Positions 42,999 through 52,276 of a DNA stretch of 64,000 nucleotides are shown here, in pieces (within the stretch, counting starts at the first letter, position 1; each line of letters opens with the position of its first letter). The notes under the pieces were generated by a model. The model searched no databases and was not told the origin of the DNA. It saw only the letters and a program-made list of their open reading frames with translations. Both the position numbers and the translations under genes were made by a program. The DNA is from Cellulophaga sp. Hel_I_12. Its GTDB lineage: Bacteria; Bacteroidota; Bacteroidia; Flavobacteriales; Flavobacteriaceae. The stretch is taken from positions 1,550,001-1,614,000 of the forward strand of contig NZ_JUHB01000001.1 in assembly GCF_000799565.1 (NCBI RefSeq). The letters are read 5' to 3'.

Positions 42999-45152
42999 AT
43001 GCAGACAACCAAAACTGATTTAAGCGGATTAAATGAAAAACAAAGTCAAGCGGTAGTTTCCGAATGCAAAAGACTTCTTGTTCTTGCAGGTGCAGGTTCA
43101 GGAAAAACTAAAACACTTCTTCAAAAACTAATCTATCTCATTGAAGAAAAAGCTGTAAATCCAAACAATATTTTGGCAATCACATTTACTAAAAATGCTG
43201 CTAATGAAATGCTTGATAGATTAATCATTTCAGCAGACGACACGGAAGAATATGCTGAAATTCTTGCAGACAAAAATCGAACAACCAAAGAGAAAGATAC
43301 TGAACGCTACTTTTTCACCAAAAAGCACAAATGGATTGACAACTTAACTTTAAGAACGTTTCATAGCCTCTGTTACAGCATTATCAGAAACTTTGGTGTA
43401 AATGAGTTTGACAACAAATTCAAAATTATTGGAGACACTAAAGCAAAAGATGATGAATTTGCCAAATACTCGGCAACAGAAACTGCTTTTGAGGTCAATC
43501 ATAAAATCTTAATCGAGAACTGTGAATCTAATGAATATCTACTCGATTTGAAAAGGTATATTTTAGATTATATGATTGATAAAATTCATATTGAAAAAGA
43601 CAAACGTATTTCTTTACCAAAAGATGGTAAATTCTATACAACATTAAATGGAACAAAAGTTAGGTCTAAATCTGAACAATATATAGCTGATTGGCTTTAT
43701 CGCCACAGCGTTAAATTTGAATATGAGCCTAACGTAAACTTTAGAGATTTTGATTTTCGACCAGATTTCTATATTCCAGAAGCTAATTTATATTTGGAGC
43801 ACGTAAGTCAAAAAAGCTACCCAACAAAAGGGAAAGAGCAACAATTCAATAAAGCAAATAAATTACTTGTTAAAACATTTGAGCATCAAACAAAAGATAC
43901 TGCTCTATTTAATTTAGCATTAGAACGCATTGTAAAAAATAAGCTTCCTTCAAACTATCATTTTTCAACTTCTTTATCATTTGAAGAAGAATTCAAATAT
44001 TACCACAAAGAAGTTAAGGACTTTTTGCGTCAAACAATGCGAGTGATTGATATGATTAAAGTGGAAAACTTTCCAACGAAAAACGTTTTAGAACAATCAC
44101 AAGAAGACCAACACGAAAGAGTAAGAGACTTTTATAAACTTGCAATTCCAATCATCGAGCAATATCAATCATTTTGCACTAACAAATCATATCTCGACTT
44201 TAACGATATGATTACAAGAACTATTTCGTTATTCAAGAATCACAAGGAAATTGCAGACAAGTTTAGAGGAAAATATGAGTACATTCTTGTAGATGAATTC
44301 CAAGACGTGAATAACTTACAAGTTGAATTAATAAAACTTCTACTAACAGACAATAATCAACTTTTCTGTGTTGGAGACGATTGGCAAAGTATTTATGGTT
44401 TCAGAGGCTCAAATGTAGATTATATAGTTAACTTCAAAGACCACTTTAAAGAATCAGAAACTTTAAAGTTGAGTATGAATTACAGAAGTACTGAATACAT
44501 TGTTGGTGCTAGTAATGAAGTAATCAAACACAACAAATTTAAGGTTGACAAAGATGTTCGCTCAAACAAAAAGTCAAATAGTAAAATTCGCGTTTATGCA
44601 GGTAAAAACCAAGCTGAAAACATTGAATATGTACTTGATCAAATCAATACGCTAAAAGATAAAGGGTATACAAAAGAAGACATTCTATTTCTATATCGAA
44701 GAAGTAAAATGTATAGCCCATATTTTGAAAGATTTAAACAAGAACGAGTATTTGTTTCAGGCAAAACAATTCACGCTTCTAAAGGACTTGAAGCAAAAGC
44801 AGTATTCATAATCGGCTTAACAGAAGGTAATGGAGGCTTTCCTGACATTTGGATGGAAGACAGAATTTACCAAGTAATCAAAAAATCAAATCACGATTTG
44901 TTGGTTGAAGAAGAAAGGCGACTGTTTTACGTTGCAATTACAAGAGCAAAAGATGAATTATTCCTTATTACGGAGAAAGGAAATGAATCAAGTTTCTTAA
45001 AAGAAATTCCAGATGATTTTACATTCAAGACAAGTATTCCTTTTAAATCTGTAATTGAGGATATAACACTATGTTCGAATTGTAGCAACCGATTAGACGA
45101 AGGATTCGCATTTTGTCCATATTGCGGCGAAGAACAGAAATTTGATGAATAA
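42999..45152 (+). CDS. UvrD/Rep-type (SF1A) DNA helicase with nuclease-like insert and zinc ribbon
   Basis: 717 aa. Walker A is AGAGSGKT (30-37), motif II YILVDEFQDVNNLQ, motif III GDDWQSIYGFRGS, motif IV LSMNYRS, motif V TIHASKGLEAKAVF and motif VI FYVAITRAKDELF. An insert around residues 230-300 carries DFDFRPDFYIPEANLYLEH (D256, E267), which recalls a PD-(D/E)xK nuclease core without a clear catalytic Lys. The C-terminus is a CxxC/CxxC zinc ribbon (CSNCSNRLDEGFAFCPYCGE). It is coupled to the RNase H gene. Confidence 0.88.
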   Translation: MQTTKTDLSGLNEKQSQAVVSECKRLLVLAGAGSGKTKTLLQKLIYLIEEKAVNPNNILAITFTKNAANEMLDRLIISADDTEEYAEILADKNRTTKEKDTERYFFTKKHKWIDNLTLRTFHSLCYSIIRNFGVNEFDNKFKIIGDTKAKDDEFAKYSATETAFEVNHKILIENCESNEYLLDLKRYILDYMIDKIHIEKDKRISLPKDGKFYTTLNGTKVRSKSEQYIADWLYRHSVKFEYEPNVNFRDFDFRPDFYIPEANLYLEHVSQKSYPTKGKEQQFNKANKLLVKTFEHQTKDTALFNLALERIVKNKLPSNYHFSTSLSFEEEFKYYHKEVKDFLRQTMRVIDMIKVENFPTKNVLEQSQEDQHERVRDFYKLAIPIIEQYQSFCTNKSYLDFNDMITRTISLFKNHKEIADKFRGKYEYILVDEFQDVNNLQVELIKLLLTDNNQLFCVGDDWQSIYGFRGSNVDYIVNFKDHFKESETLKLSMNYRSTEYIVGASNEVIKHNKFKVDKDVRSNKKSNSKIRVYAGKNQAENIEYVLDQINTLKDKGYTKEDILFLYRRSKMYSPYFERFKQERVFVSGKTIHASKGLEAKAVFIIGLTEGNGGFPDIWMEDRIYQVIKKSNHDLLVEEERRLFYVAITRAKDELFLITEKGNESSFLKEIPDDFTFKTSIPFKSVIEDITLCSNCSNRLDEGFAFCPYCGEEQKFDE

Positions 45153-45190
45153 AAAACAAAAACCATAAAAAAAGGGCATGTTTTAAGAAA

Positions 45191-45813
45191 ATAAAATAAG
45201 CACAAGCAACGTATGATGATGGACTTTAAAGAAGATTATATTCTTGAAAACAGCATCGTGAGGTTAACCCCTTTAAAAGCAACTGACTTTGATCATTTAG
45301 TGCACTTTGCAACGAATGAACCTGAATTATGGACCTACGCTTTAATTCAAGCAAGTTCAGCTGAAAAAATGAAAATCTATATTGACAAGGCACTTGAAGC
45401 AAGAAAAAATAAAAATTCATATGCCTTTCTTGTATATGACAAGCGGAAAAATCAATATGCAGGAAGTACAAGATTTTATGATATTCAAGTAGATAACGCT
45501 TCATCACAACTTGGCTATACTTGGTACGGAAAAGAATTTCAAGGAACTGGCATAAACAAAAATTGTAAATTATTGCTTTTAGAATTTGCTTTTGATGTTC
45601 TGAACATGGAAAGGGTAGAATTTAGAGCGGATTATAAAAACCAAAGAAGTATAAATGCCATGAAAAGTATGGGTTGTGTTGTTGAGGGAGTGCTAAGAAG
45701 TAACACCTATACACCAAATGGAGAACGAAGGGATAGCATTGTTTTGAGCATACTAAAAGACGAATGGAACAACAGCGTAAAACAAAAACTTCAAACAAAT
45801 GCCAGCCGCTAAC
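45191..45813 (+). repeat. Second copy of a 623-bp direct repeat carrying the GNAT gene
   Basis: Matches 41590-42212 without any indel (constant offset of 3601 bp). The homology begins at ATAAAATAAGCACAAGCAAC upstream of the gene and stops at CTAAC, the first box of the attC-like site. The repeat flanks the RNase H and helicase genes in direct orientation. Confidence 0.9.
45213..45812 (+). CDS. GNAT family N-acetyltransferase (copy 2)
   Basis: 199 aa, 93 to 94 percent identical to copy 1 (13 substitutions, four of them in the last five residues), with the same acetyl-CoA-binding region GYTWYGKEFQGTGINKN. Both copies are intact, so neither has yet decayed. It is the last gene of the cassette-like region; no clear attC-like site follows its terminal GCTAAC. 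Confidence 0.87.
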   Translation: MMMDFKEDYILENSIVRLTPLKATDFDHLVHFATNEPELWTYALIQASSAEKMKIYIDKALEARKNKNSYAFLVYDKRKNQYAGSTRFYDIQVDNASSQLGYTWYGKEFQGTGINKNCKLLLLEFAFDVLNMERVEFRADYKNQRSINAMKSMGCVVEGVLRSNTYTPNGERRDSIVLSILKDEWNNSVKQKLQTNASR

Positions 45814-45964
45814 CGTAAATCAAAGCAATACCGGTTCAGGTAAAAAATGGAACTTTTTTGTATTTTACAAAGTATATGACGTTCCAAAAGTACGCGTGTT
45901 TTAATGCACCACTACTTTTATACGAAGCATGGTATAGGATACCTAAAACATAGCACCACTGAAG

Positions 45965-46648
45965 ATGAAAAAACTAATTGAACTAATTAAAACAGGAGAT
46001 AAGGTACAATTAGCGGATACATTGAATCAAGACCCTTTACTTGCAGCGATTAAGACTGACCAAGGAATTTCATTATTGCAATTTGCTGCGTATTGCAGAA
46101 ATGCTGAAGCGATAGCCATTCTAAGAGAACACATACCTCATCTCGATATTTTCGAAGCAGCAACGTTGGGAGATCTTGAACACCTGAAGCTATTATTAAA
46201 TCAAAAACCAGAATTATTACATGGCTATTCGGCTGACGGTTTTACCTTATTGGGACTTGCTGCGTTTTTTAATCATTTAAACCTAGCTCAGGAACTTCTC
46301 AAAAAAGGGGCTGACCCCAATGTTGCCGCAAATAACTCATTCAAAGTTACGCCACTGCATTCCGCTTGCGCAAGCTCGAACCTAAAGATGGCTGCACTTC
46401 TAATTCAAAATGGTGCTGACGTGAATGCAAAACAAATGCAAAACATAACGCCTCTTCATGCTGCTGCCCACAACGGACAAACAGCGCTTGTACAGCTTCT
46501 TGCTGACCATGGAGCAGACCTTAAGGCAAAAACAGATAATGGCAAGACCCCTTTGTCAATGGCAGAAGAATCAGCATTCACCGAAACTGCAGAATTGATA
46601 CGACAACTAGTTAGCCATACAAGCACGAACGCAAAAAAAAAGCAATAA
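45965..46648 (+). CDS. Cytosolic ankyrin-repeat protein
   Basis: 227 aa with about five ankyrin repeats (DGFTLLGLAAFFNHLNLAQE, VTPLHSACASSNLKMAALLI, ITPLHAAAHNGQTALVQLLA, GKTPLSMAEESAFTETAELI) and a basic C-terminus. There is no signal peptide, unlike the ankyrin protein at 28.6-29.0 kb. A protein-interaction scaffold is likely. It is followed 22 nt later by a lipoprotein gene. Confidence 0.85.
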   Translation: MKKLIELIKTGDKVQLADTLNQDPLLAAIKTDQGISLLQFAAYCRNAEAIAILREHIPHLDIFEAATLGDLEHLKLLLNQKPELLHGYSADGFTLLGLAAFFNHLNLAQELLKKGADPNVAANNSFKVTPLHSACASSNLKMAALLIQNGADVNAKQMQNITPLHAAAHNGQTALVQLLADHGADLKAKTDNGKTPLSMAEESAFTETAELIRQLVSHTSTNAKKKQ

Positions 46649-46670
46649 GCAGCAAAAGAACCTCGAACCC

Positions 46671-47240
46671 ATGAAGAACATTTTAGTCATTTTTATAGTC
46701 CTTATAATTTCTAGTTGCAGCGAAAAAAACAATACGCCTTCTGAGTTAATCACGGCGTACTTCAAAGGCTTTAAGAATGCGGACTATAGCCAAGTAAAAA
46801 AAACCATAGCGGATAGCCTTATCACTATCGAAGGCGATTATACCATGGCCTTTTCCCGTGAAAGTTACTATGAAAAATTTAAATGGGATTCTGTTTTTAA
46901 GCCTACTTACAAATTGCTGAGCATAGACACTCAGGCGGAGCAAACAATTGCCACCGTTTCTTTGACTTCTTTAAAACTTGAATTTTTGAAGAATAGCCCC
47001 ATGACCTGTCGCTATCAGTTTTATTTTACATCAGGAAAAATAAGCAAAATTGAAAACATAGCCTGTAGTGATGCCGATTGGGAAGTATGGGAAAAAGAAG
47101 TAAACACTTTAGTGCAATGGGTGCAGCGCAACCACCCCGAACTAGACGGTTTTATTTATGACTTAAGCATGAAAGGTGCCATAGACTATGTGAATGCTAT
47201 AGCCTTGTATAAAAAAAGTCAAGCTAAGGCCAAGGAGTGA
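46671..47240 (+). CDS. Lipoprotein with NTF2/SnoaL-like features
   Basis: 189 aa with lipoprotein signal (MKNILVIFIVLIISSC). The segment SELITAYFKGFKNADYSQVKKTIAD and a later beta-rich part resemble nuclear-transport-factor-2-like folds, but this is a weak impression. It is likely co-transcribed with the ankyrin gene. No function is assigned. Confidence 0.65.
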   Translation: MKNILVIFIVLIISSCSEKNNTPSELITAYFKGFKNADYSQVKKTIADSLITIEGDYTMAFSRESYYEKFKWDSVFKPTYKLLSIDTQAEQTIATVSLTSLKLEFLKNSPMTCRYQFYFTSGKISKIENIACSDADWEVWEKEVNTLVQWVQRNHPELDGFIYDLSMKGAIDYVNAIALYKKSQAKAKE

Positions 47241-47430
47241 AGATCAGTGGCCAATTGCGTAAAAAAATAACTACTCCTCCCCTTTTCACGAAGCCCGAAG
47301 CCTAAGGAATCTTGGTTTTTCTATTCAGTTTTAATTGGCTAACTTTCGTGCTGTACTGCACCATAAAGCCAACGTAGGCCTAAGGGCAACGAGCTTAAAA
47401 AGCTGGGGAAACAAGCATCAAAATCTAAGG

Positions 47431-47904
47431 ATGAAAAAACAAGAACATCAACTAAAGCTCCTATGCTATGCCATATCTACTTTGGCGGCGCTAGTCATCC
47501 TAGTTGATTTTGTTGCGCCGGGAAGCCTTGTAAACGATGACATCATCGAGGTACAACAGGTGCGACAAAACTATTACAATGCCGCCAGAAACTACCATTA
47601 TTCGTATAAAGTAATCACTAACGATCATTCATTTTTAGTGACCAAAGATTTTGCGGCCTTAGAACTGGAAAATAAAAAAATCGAATACGCTGTTTCTCCC
47701 CTATTTAAAGAAGTAAACTGGTATCGATTGCTTGACTCTGAAAAAAAATCTTATTCTTCTTTAAGAATTGTATCTGCACTTGTTCTTCCCTTACTAGCGC
47801 TCATTGCAATTTTTTTGGCCTATGGGTATCACAAGAAAATAGGGAGTCTAGTTTTTATACTTCAGCTACTATTGCTAGCAGATCTGGTTTTTTTAATAAC
47901 CTAA
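47431..47904 (+). CDS. Hypothetical membrane protein, three TM helices
   Basis: 157 aa when started at ATG 47431, which follows AAGG at a good distance; the longer frame adds a non-hydrophobic N-terminus without support. TM helices are LLCYAISTLAALVILVDFVA, IVSALVLPLLALIAIFLAYG and GSLVFILQLLLLADLVFLI, with a soluble loop between the first two (residues about 45-105). No family was recognised. Confidence 0.6.
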   Translation: MKKQEHQLKLLCYAISTLAALVILVDFVAPGSLVNDDIIEVQQVRQNYYNAARNYHYSYKVITNDHSFLVTKDFAALELENKKIEYAVSPLFKEVNWYRLLDSEKKSYSSLRIVSALVLPLLALIAIFLAYGYHKKIGSLVFILQLLLLADLVFLIT

Positions 47905-48109
47905 AGCAATACCCTTACCTCCTAAAGCTGTGCATACTGATGGCTTAAGACCAGTTACCTGCCCTAAGCATCTTTACACTTCATTTAAGAAAATAGTCCC
48001 TAAAACATTTAAATTCTTTTTTAAATTTCGCCTTACTAATAATTTTGTCGAATTTAGAGCTGTCCTAAAATGGGAAAGCCCAAAATGCTGCTTCCTAAAA
48101 AGTATAACC

Positions 48110-48574
48110 ATGGAAATTAAGGAACTAAAGAAAAGATCAAGTATCGCTGAAAATAAAAAGCTAATGAGCGCCGTTACGCAATTCAACGAACTTTTAAAGC
48201 AATTGAAAACCAGAGAACTTTCTGATCCACTGATACTAGCTATCAATACCCATATAGATCAAATTAACGCTATTTCAGGTTCAGAAAAAGAGTGGGGAAA
48301 ACAAATCAGAAAGAGTCAGTCAAGTATACTGCAACTGCTAGAGAAAGAGCTTAAACTCGTGACAAAAAATCACTATCGAAATACGTGGTTGGCCCTTGGC
48401 ATGGCCACATTTGGGATTCCTATTGGAGTGGCTTTTGGAGCCATTCTTAAAAATATGGGATTGCTTGGCATTGGGCTACCTATCGGAATGGCCATTGGGA
48501 TCGCGGTAGGCAGCAAAATGGACCAAAAAGCATTAAAAGAAGGAAGACAAATTAACTTAGAAATAAAATTATGA
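48110..48574 (+). CDS. Hypothetical protein with C-terminal glycine-rich TM pair
   Basis: 154 aa. The N-terminal half is a coiled-coil-like helix (MEIKELKKRSSIAENKKLM) and the C-terminal half has two Gly-rich TM segments (WLALGMATFGIPIGVAFGAI and LGIGLPIGMAIGIAVGSKM). ATG 48110 is chosen because the upstream frame has no start with good context. The stop overlaps the serine hydrolase start by 4 nt, so the genes are coupled. Confidence 0.65.
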   Translation: MEIKELKKRSSIAENKKLMSAVTQFNELLKQLKTRELSDPLILAINTHIDQINAISGSEKEWGKQIRKSQSSILQLLEKELKLVTKNHYRNTWLALGMATFGIPIGVAFGAILKNMGLLGIGLPIGMAIGIAVGSKMDQKALKEGRQINLEIKL

Positions 48575-49731
48575 AAAATAGCATTCTACTAGTTGTATTC
48601 AGCCTATGCTTTTCTATGGTAAAAGCACAGACCAATTATTTTCCAGACGAAAACTGGCAAGTAAAATCAGCGGCTGAACTAAAGTTGAACAAGACTTATT
48701 TGGATAGCGCCGTTACTTTTGCTCTAAACAATGAAAACAAGGTTGAGAGAGATTTGCGCATTGCCAATCTCAAAGCCTATGCAAGAGAACCGGAGTATAA
48801 GATGTTAGGCCCTATGAAAGAACGCGGGGGTCCAGCGGGTCTCATCTTAAAAAATGGCTATATCGTAGCCCAATGGGGAGATATTCATCGTGTAGACATG
48901 ACCTTTAGTGTCACAAAAAGTTTTCTTTCTACCATGGCAGGGTTGGCCGTTGACGAAAAGCTTATAAAAAGCGTCAATGACAGTGTAAAAAATTATGTTT
49001 GGGATGGTACTTTTGAAGGGAACCATAATAAAAAAATTACCTGGGATCATTTACTCAACCAGTCTTCTGATTGGAGCGGAACGCTATTTGGACTGCATGA
49101 TTGGGCAGACCGACCACCGAGGGAAGGAAATATAGATGATTGGAAAAACAGGAAGCTCAACGAGCCGGGCACTGTGTATGAATACAATGATGTGCGCGTT
49201 AACCTGCTTGCCTATTCGTTACTTCAAGTTTGGAGAAAACCATTGCCTGCCCTACTTAAAGAAAAAATTATGGATCCCATTGGGGCCTCTACGACCTGGC
49301 GTTGGTATGGCTATGAAAATTCGTTTAGCAATGTGGATGGCTTGATGATGCAGTCGGTTAGTGGTGGTGGCCACTCAGGTGGTGGTATCTTTATCAGTGC
49401 CATAGACCAAGCTAGGTTTGGCCTATTATTTTTAAGAAAAGGCAAATGGAAAAATCAACAATTACTATCCGAAAAATGGGTGCAGATGGCCCATCAACCT
49501 TCAGCTGCACAGCGCAATTATGGCTATATGTGGTGGCTCAATACCGATAGAGGGGGTAATTTGGGTAAAGAATGGAAAGACGTTTCTTCTGAGGTGTACT
49601 TTGCTGCTGGTTTTGGTGGAAATTTTATTGTTATTGATGAAGCCAATGACTTGGTGGTCGTGACACGATGGATGGACAACAGAAGCATGAGCGAATTCAT
49701 GAATTTGGTGAACCAAGCCCTAAAAAAGTAA
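48571..49731 (+). CDS. Secreted serine hydrolase, class C beta-lactamase fold
   Basis: 386 aa with signal peptide MKNSILLVVFSLCFSMVKA. The SxxK nucleophile is S113-V-T-K116 (FSVTKSFLSTMAGL), a second motif YEYND lies at 203-207, and GGGHSGGGIFIS carries the third-motif region. Such periplasmic enzymes include esterases and peptidases; beta-lactamase activity should not be assumed. It is translationally coupled to the preceding membrane protein gene. Confidence 0.85.
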   Translation: MKNSILLVVFSLCFSMVKAQTNYFPDENWQVKSAAELKLNKTYLDSAVTFALNNENKVERDLRIANLKAYAREPEYKMLGPMKERGGPAGLILKNGYIVAQWGDIHRVDMTFSVTKSFLSTMAGLAVDEKLIKSVNDSVKNYVWDGTFEGNHNKKITWDHLLNQSSDWSGTLFGLHDWADRPPREGNIDDWKNRKLNEPGTVYEYNDVRVNLLAYSLLQVWRKPLPALLKEKIMDPIGASTTWRWYGYENSFSNVDGLMMQSVSGGGHSGGGIFISAIDQARFGLLFLRKGKWKNQQLLSEKWVQMAHQPSAAQRNYGYMWWLNTDRGGNLGKEWKDVSSEVYFAAGFGGNFIVIDEANDLVVVTRWMDNRSMSEFMNLVNQALKK

Positions 49732-49880
49732 GCAATGTCTAGGGAAGTACGCACAGCCCACATGCATTTTTGAGTTTTGGTGAACTTATGATACGATTTA
49801 TAAACTACCGTATTCAGAAAGTTACACTTTATTAAAATGCACCACTACAACCTGCACATTCTTTTTTTATCTTCGTAGCC

Positions 49881-50660
49881 ATGAATAAGCTTGAAATAAG
49901 GACGGTTAATGTGGTACAATACATAAAGCCTTTACGCGAAGGTGGCTCTTTGCCTGCTATTGTAAAGGCTGATGACGACTTTTTGTATGTACTAAAGTTC
50001 AGAGGTGCGGGGCAAGGTAAAAAAGCCTTGATTGCCGAGCTCTTGGGGGGCGAACTTGCTCGGGCTGTCGGGTTAAAAATGCCTGAATTGGTGTTTATGC
50101 ATTTAGAAGATACCTTCAGCCAAACCGAACCAGATGAAGAAATTCAAGACTTATTAAAGTTTAGCGTTGGGCTTAATCTGGGCTTACACTTTTTATCGAG
50201 TGCTATTACGTATGATCCTTTGGTCTCTACCATAGATGCTTTAACAGCATCAAAAGTACTGCTTTTAGACAGCCTTATCAGCAATATTGATCGTACAGCC
50301 AAAAACACCAACCTACTCGATTGGAATCGGGAATTATGGGTGATAGATAATGGTGCTAGTTTTTATTTTCATCATAATTGGAGTACCTATAAAAACCATT
50401 TAACGCGAAGCTTCCCCATGATTAAAGATCATGTGCTTCTAGAGCCTGCGACTGTATTGACAAAAGCATCGCTAGACATTCAACAAGCCTTGACGGATGA
50501 AAAAATAAAAGAGATTATTGCATTAATCCCTGAAGAATGGTTGCAGAATGAAACAGATGTGATGACACCTAACGAAATGCGGCAGGCGTATTTGGAGTAC
50601 TTGAAAGCAAAACTTGCGATGATTGATGTACTGGTTAAAGAAGCGGAAGATGCACGATAG
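49881..50660 (+). CDS. HipA-like kinase (HipA_2 family)
   Basis: 259 aa. The N-terminal YIKPLREGGSLPAIVKADDD and FRGAGQGKKALIAELLGGEL, the kinase-core-like SNIDRTAKNTNLL and the Mg-binding-like WVIDNGASFYFHHNW fit the single-domain HipA_2 group. A TATCTTCG element lies just upstream. It overlaps the DUF3037 gene by 11 nt, a pairing that I recall from other bacteria. The kinase substrate is unknown. Confidence 0.78.
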   Translation: MNKLEIRTVNVVQYIKPLREGGSLPAIVKADDDFLYVLKFRGAGQGKKALIAELLGGELARAVGLKMPELVFMHLEDTFSQTEPDEEIQDLLKFSVGLNLGLHFLSSAITYDPLVSTIDALTASKVLLLDSLISNIDRTAKNTNLLDWNRELWVIDNGASFYFHHNWSTYKNHLTRSFPMIKDHVLLEPATVLTKASLDIQQALTDEKIKEIIALIPEEWLQNETDVMTPNEMRQAYLEYLKAKLAMIDVLVKEAEDAR

Positions 50661-51033
50661 CGTAAAATACGAGTATGCCATTATCCGCATTGTACCTAAG
50701 GTAGAGCGCGAAGAATTTTTTAATGTCGGGGTCATTTTATTCTGCAAGTCAAAAAAATTCTTAGGCATAAGCTACCATATAGATCCTAAAAAATTAAGCA
50801 GTTTTTGTTGTGAAAAAGACGTTGAAGACCTCAAAGCCTATTTAAAAGGTTGGGAATTGGTATGCAAAGGCGAAGCTTCTGGTGGTCGTATCGGAAAACT
50901 AGATCAGGTAGATCGTTTTCGTTGGTTAACGGCGTCTCGCAGTACCATCATACAAAGTTCAATGACCCATACGGGCTTGTGCACAGATCCAGAAAAAGAA
51001 TTATTGGCTATTTTTAAGGCCTGCGTTTTGTAA
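50650..51033 (+). CDS. DUF3037 domain protein
   Basis: 127 aa starting MHDSVKYEYAIIRIVPKVER, with EEFFNVGVILFCKSKKFLG, the DUF3037 signature. The end is KELLAIFKACVL. The start inside the HipA-like gene (11-nt overlap) implies coupling. It may modulate or be modified by the kinase; this is inference from gene order only. Confidence 0.82.
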   Translation: MHDSVKYEYAIIRIVPKVEREEFFNVGVILFCKSKKFLGISYHIDPKKLSSFCCEKDVEDLKAYLKGWELVCKGEASGGRIGKLDQVDRFRWLTASRSTIIQSSMTHTGLCTDPEKELLAIFKACVL

Positions 51034-51233
51034 ATTAGTAGTATGTGAGCTACTACCCAAAATAGCCTTTTAAAACAATGAAACGTATACGTATGGGTTT
51101 TGTAGTTGCGCCAATCCCTACAAAGCAGCTTGAGACCACTTTATAAGTACATTATAAAAAATACCACCTACCCTAGTCACAGTATTTTTATTGTAACCTA
51201 AGGTACGGGCAGCAACAGAACAGCGTTTATTGG

Positions 51234-51623
51234 CTAGTTATTCCCTTTAGACTCGATCTTCTTTAAGTAGTGCTCCGTTTTTTGATACGCCTGATACCCA
51301 CCTTCTAAATCCAGTATCGTATACCCCAAAGCGATTAATTTCTCAGCGGCCAAACCACTACGTCGCCCCGACCTACAGTACAGATAAATAGTTTGGTCTT
51401 TTGGAAGTGCTTTATCTGCTTGGTCTAAAAAGTCTTCATCGAACCAATTGATGTTTAAAGCATTTGGTATATGACCTTCACTAAATTCTTCTGGAGTGCG
51501 TACATCGAGTAAAACCACTTTACTTAATTCCTCTGCTGTCACTTCAGCCATAGGTTTACTTGGTATTTGAGAGCATCCAAAATTGATAAAAAGAAAAAAA
51601 AAGAAAACTATCCGGTGTTGCAT
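51234..51623 (-). CDS. Rhodanese-domain lipoprotein
   Basis: 129 aa with lipoprotein signal ending INFGC (lipid Cys at 17). A single rhodanese domain carries LLDVRTPEEFSEGHIPNALN and the active-site loop YCRSGRRSG (C83). It is expected to face the periplasm and handle sulfane sulfur or act as a thiol carrier. It is divergent from the sigma factor gene; the pairing may be incidental. Confidence 0.88.
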   Translation of the reverse strand: MQHRIVFFFFLFINFGCSQIPSKPMAEVTAEELSKVVLLDVRTPEEFSEGHIPNALNINWFDEDFLDQADKALPKDQTIYLYCRSGRRSGLAAEKLIALGYTILDLEGGYQAYQKTEHYLKKIESKGNN

Positions 51624-51689
51624 ATATGGTTTAGGTTGAAATTAAAAACATGTCTAAAAATAATACTATTTCATCAGAAAAAAATTAGA

Positions 51690-51697
51690 TACCTTTG
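51690..51697 (+). promoter_or_regulatory. -7 promoter element of the sigma factor gene (TACCTTTG)
   Basis: Exact TAnnTTTG match ending 18 nt before the ATG at 51716. It excludes the upstream TTG at 51695 as a start, because that codon lies inside the element. Confidence 0.5.
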
Positions 51698-51715
51698 AAG
51701 ATACTAAAAATAACC

Positions 51716-52276
51716 ATGGTTACGAACACTTTGCATCCTGAAACTTGGGTTGATCAATATGCAGATTACCTTTTTAATTATGCTGTTTCGCGCGTAAGCG
51801 ATGCTGAAATTGCTAAAGATTTGGTACAAGACACCTTTATTGCAGGGCTAAAGTCTGCTAAAAATTTTAAGGGTGATGCCGCGGAACGCACTTGGCTTAT
51901 CGCTATTTTAAAGCGCAAGGTGATTGATCACTATCGTAAAATAAATTCTAATAAAGGCAAAGCTGAAGTGCGTATGAACTACAGCACCCAAACCGATGCC
52001 CAAGGCGATTGGCTAGAAGAAAAGGTAGCAGACCCCTATAGTTTATTAGAAAACGACAGCATTGAAAATGAAGAATTAGGCATCGCTATTCAAGACTGTA
52101 TTACCAAACTCCCTAAAAAACAAGCTTTGGTCTTTACCATGAAAACCATCCAAGGGATAAGTACCGAAGATATTTGTAATGAATTAAGTATCAATCCGTC
52201 TAATCTTTGGGTAATGATCCATAGGTCTAGAACAACACTTATGGAATGCCTTAATAAAAATTGGTTTAACCTATGA
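51716..52276 (+). CDS. Sigma-70 family RNA polymerase sigma factor (ECF type)
   Basis: 186 aa. Region 2 is seen in FNYAVSRVSDAEIAKDLVQDTFIAGLKSA and RTWLIAILKRKVIDHYRK; region 4 is KLPKKQALVFTMKTIQGIST plus EDICNELSINPSNLWVMIHR. The stop overlaps the small zinc-finger gene by 4 nt, an arrangement typical of an ECF sigma with its anti-sigma. Confidence 0.9.
   Translation: MVTNTLHPETWVDQYADYLFNYAVSRVSDAEIAKDLVQDTFIAGLKSAKNFKGDAAERTWLIAILKRKVIDHYRKINSNKGKAEVRMNYSTQTDAQGDWLEEKVADPYSLLENDSIENEELGIAIQDCITKLPKKQALVFTMKTIQGISTEDICNELSINPSNLWVMIHRSRTTLMECLNKNWFNL

Noticed and set aside
45902..49850. Shared word AATGCACCACTAC at about 45.9 kb and 49.84 kb
   Set aside because: A 13-nt match upstream of two unrelated genes; too short to claim a repeat family or common regulation.
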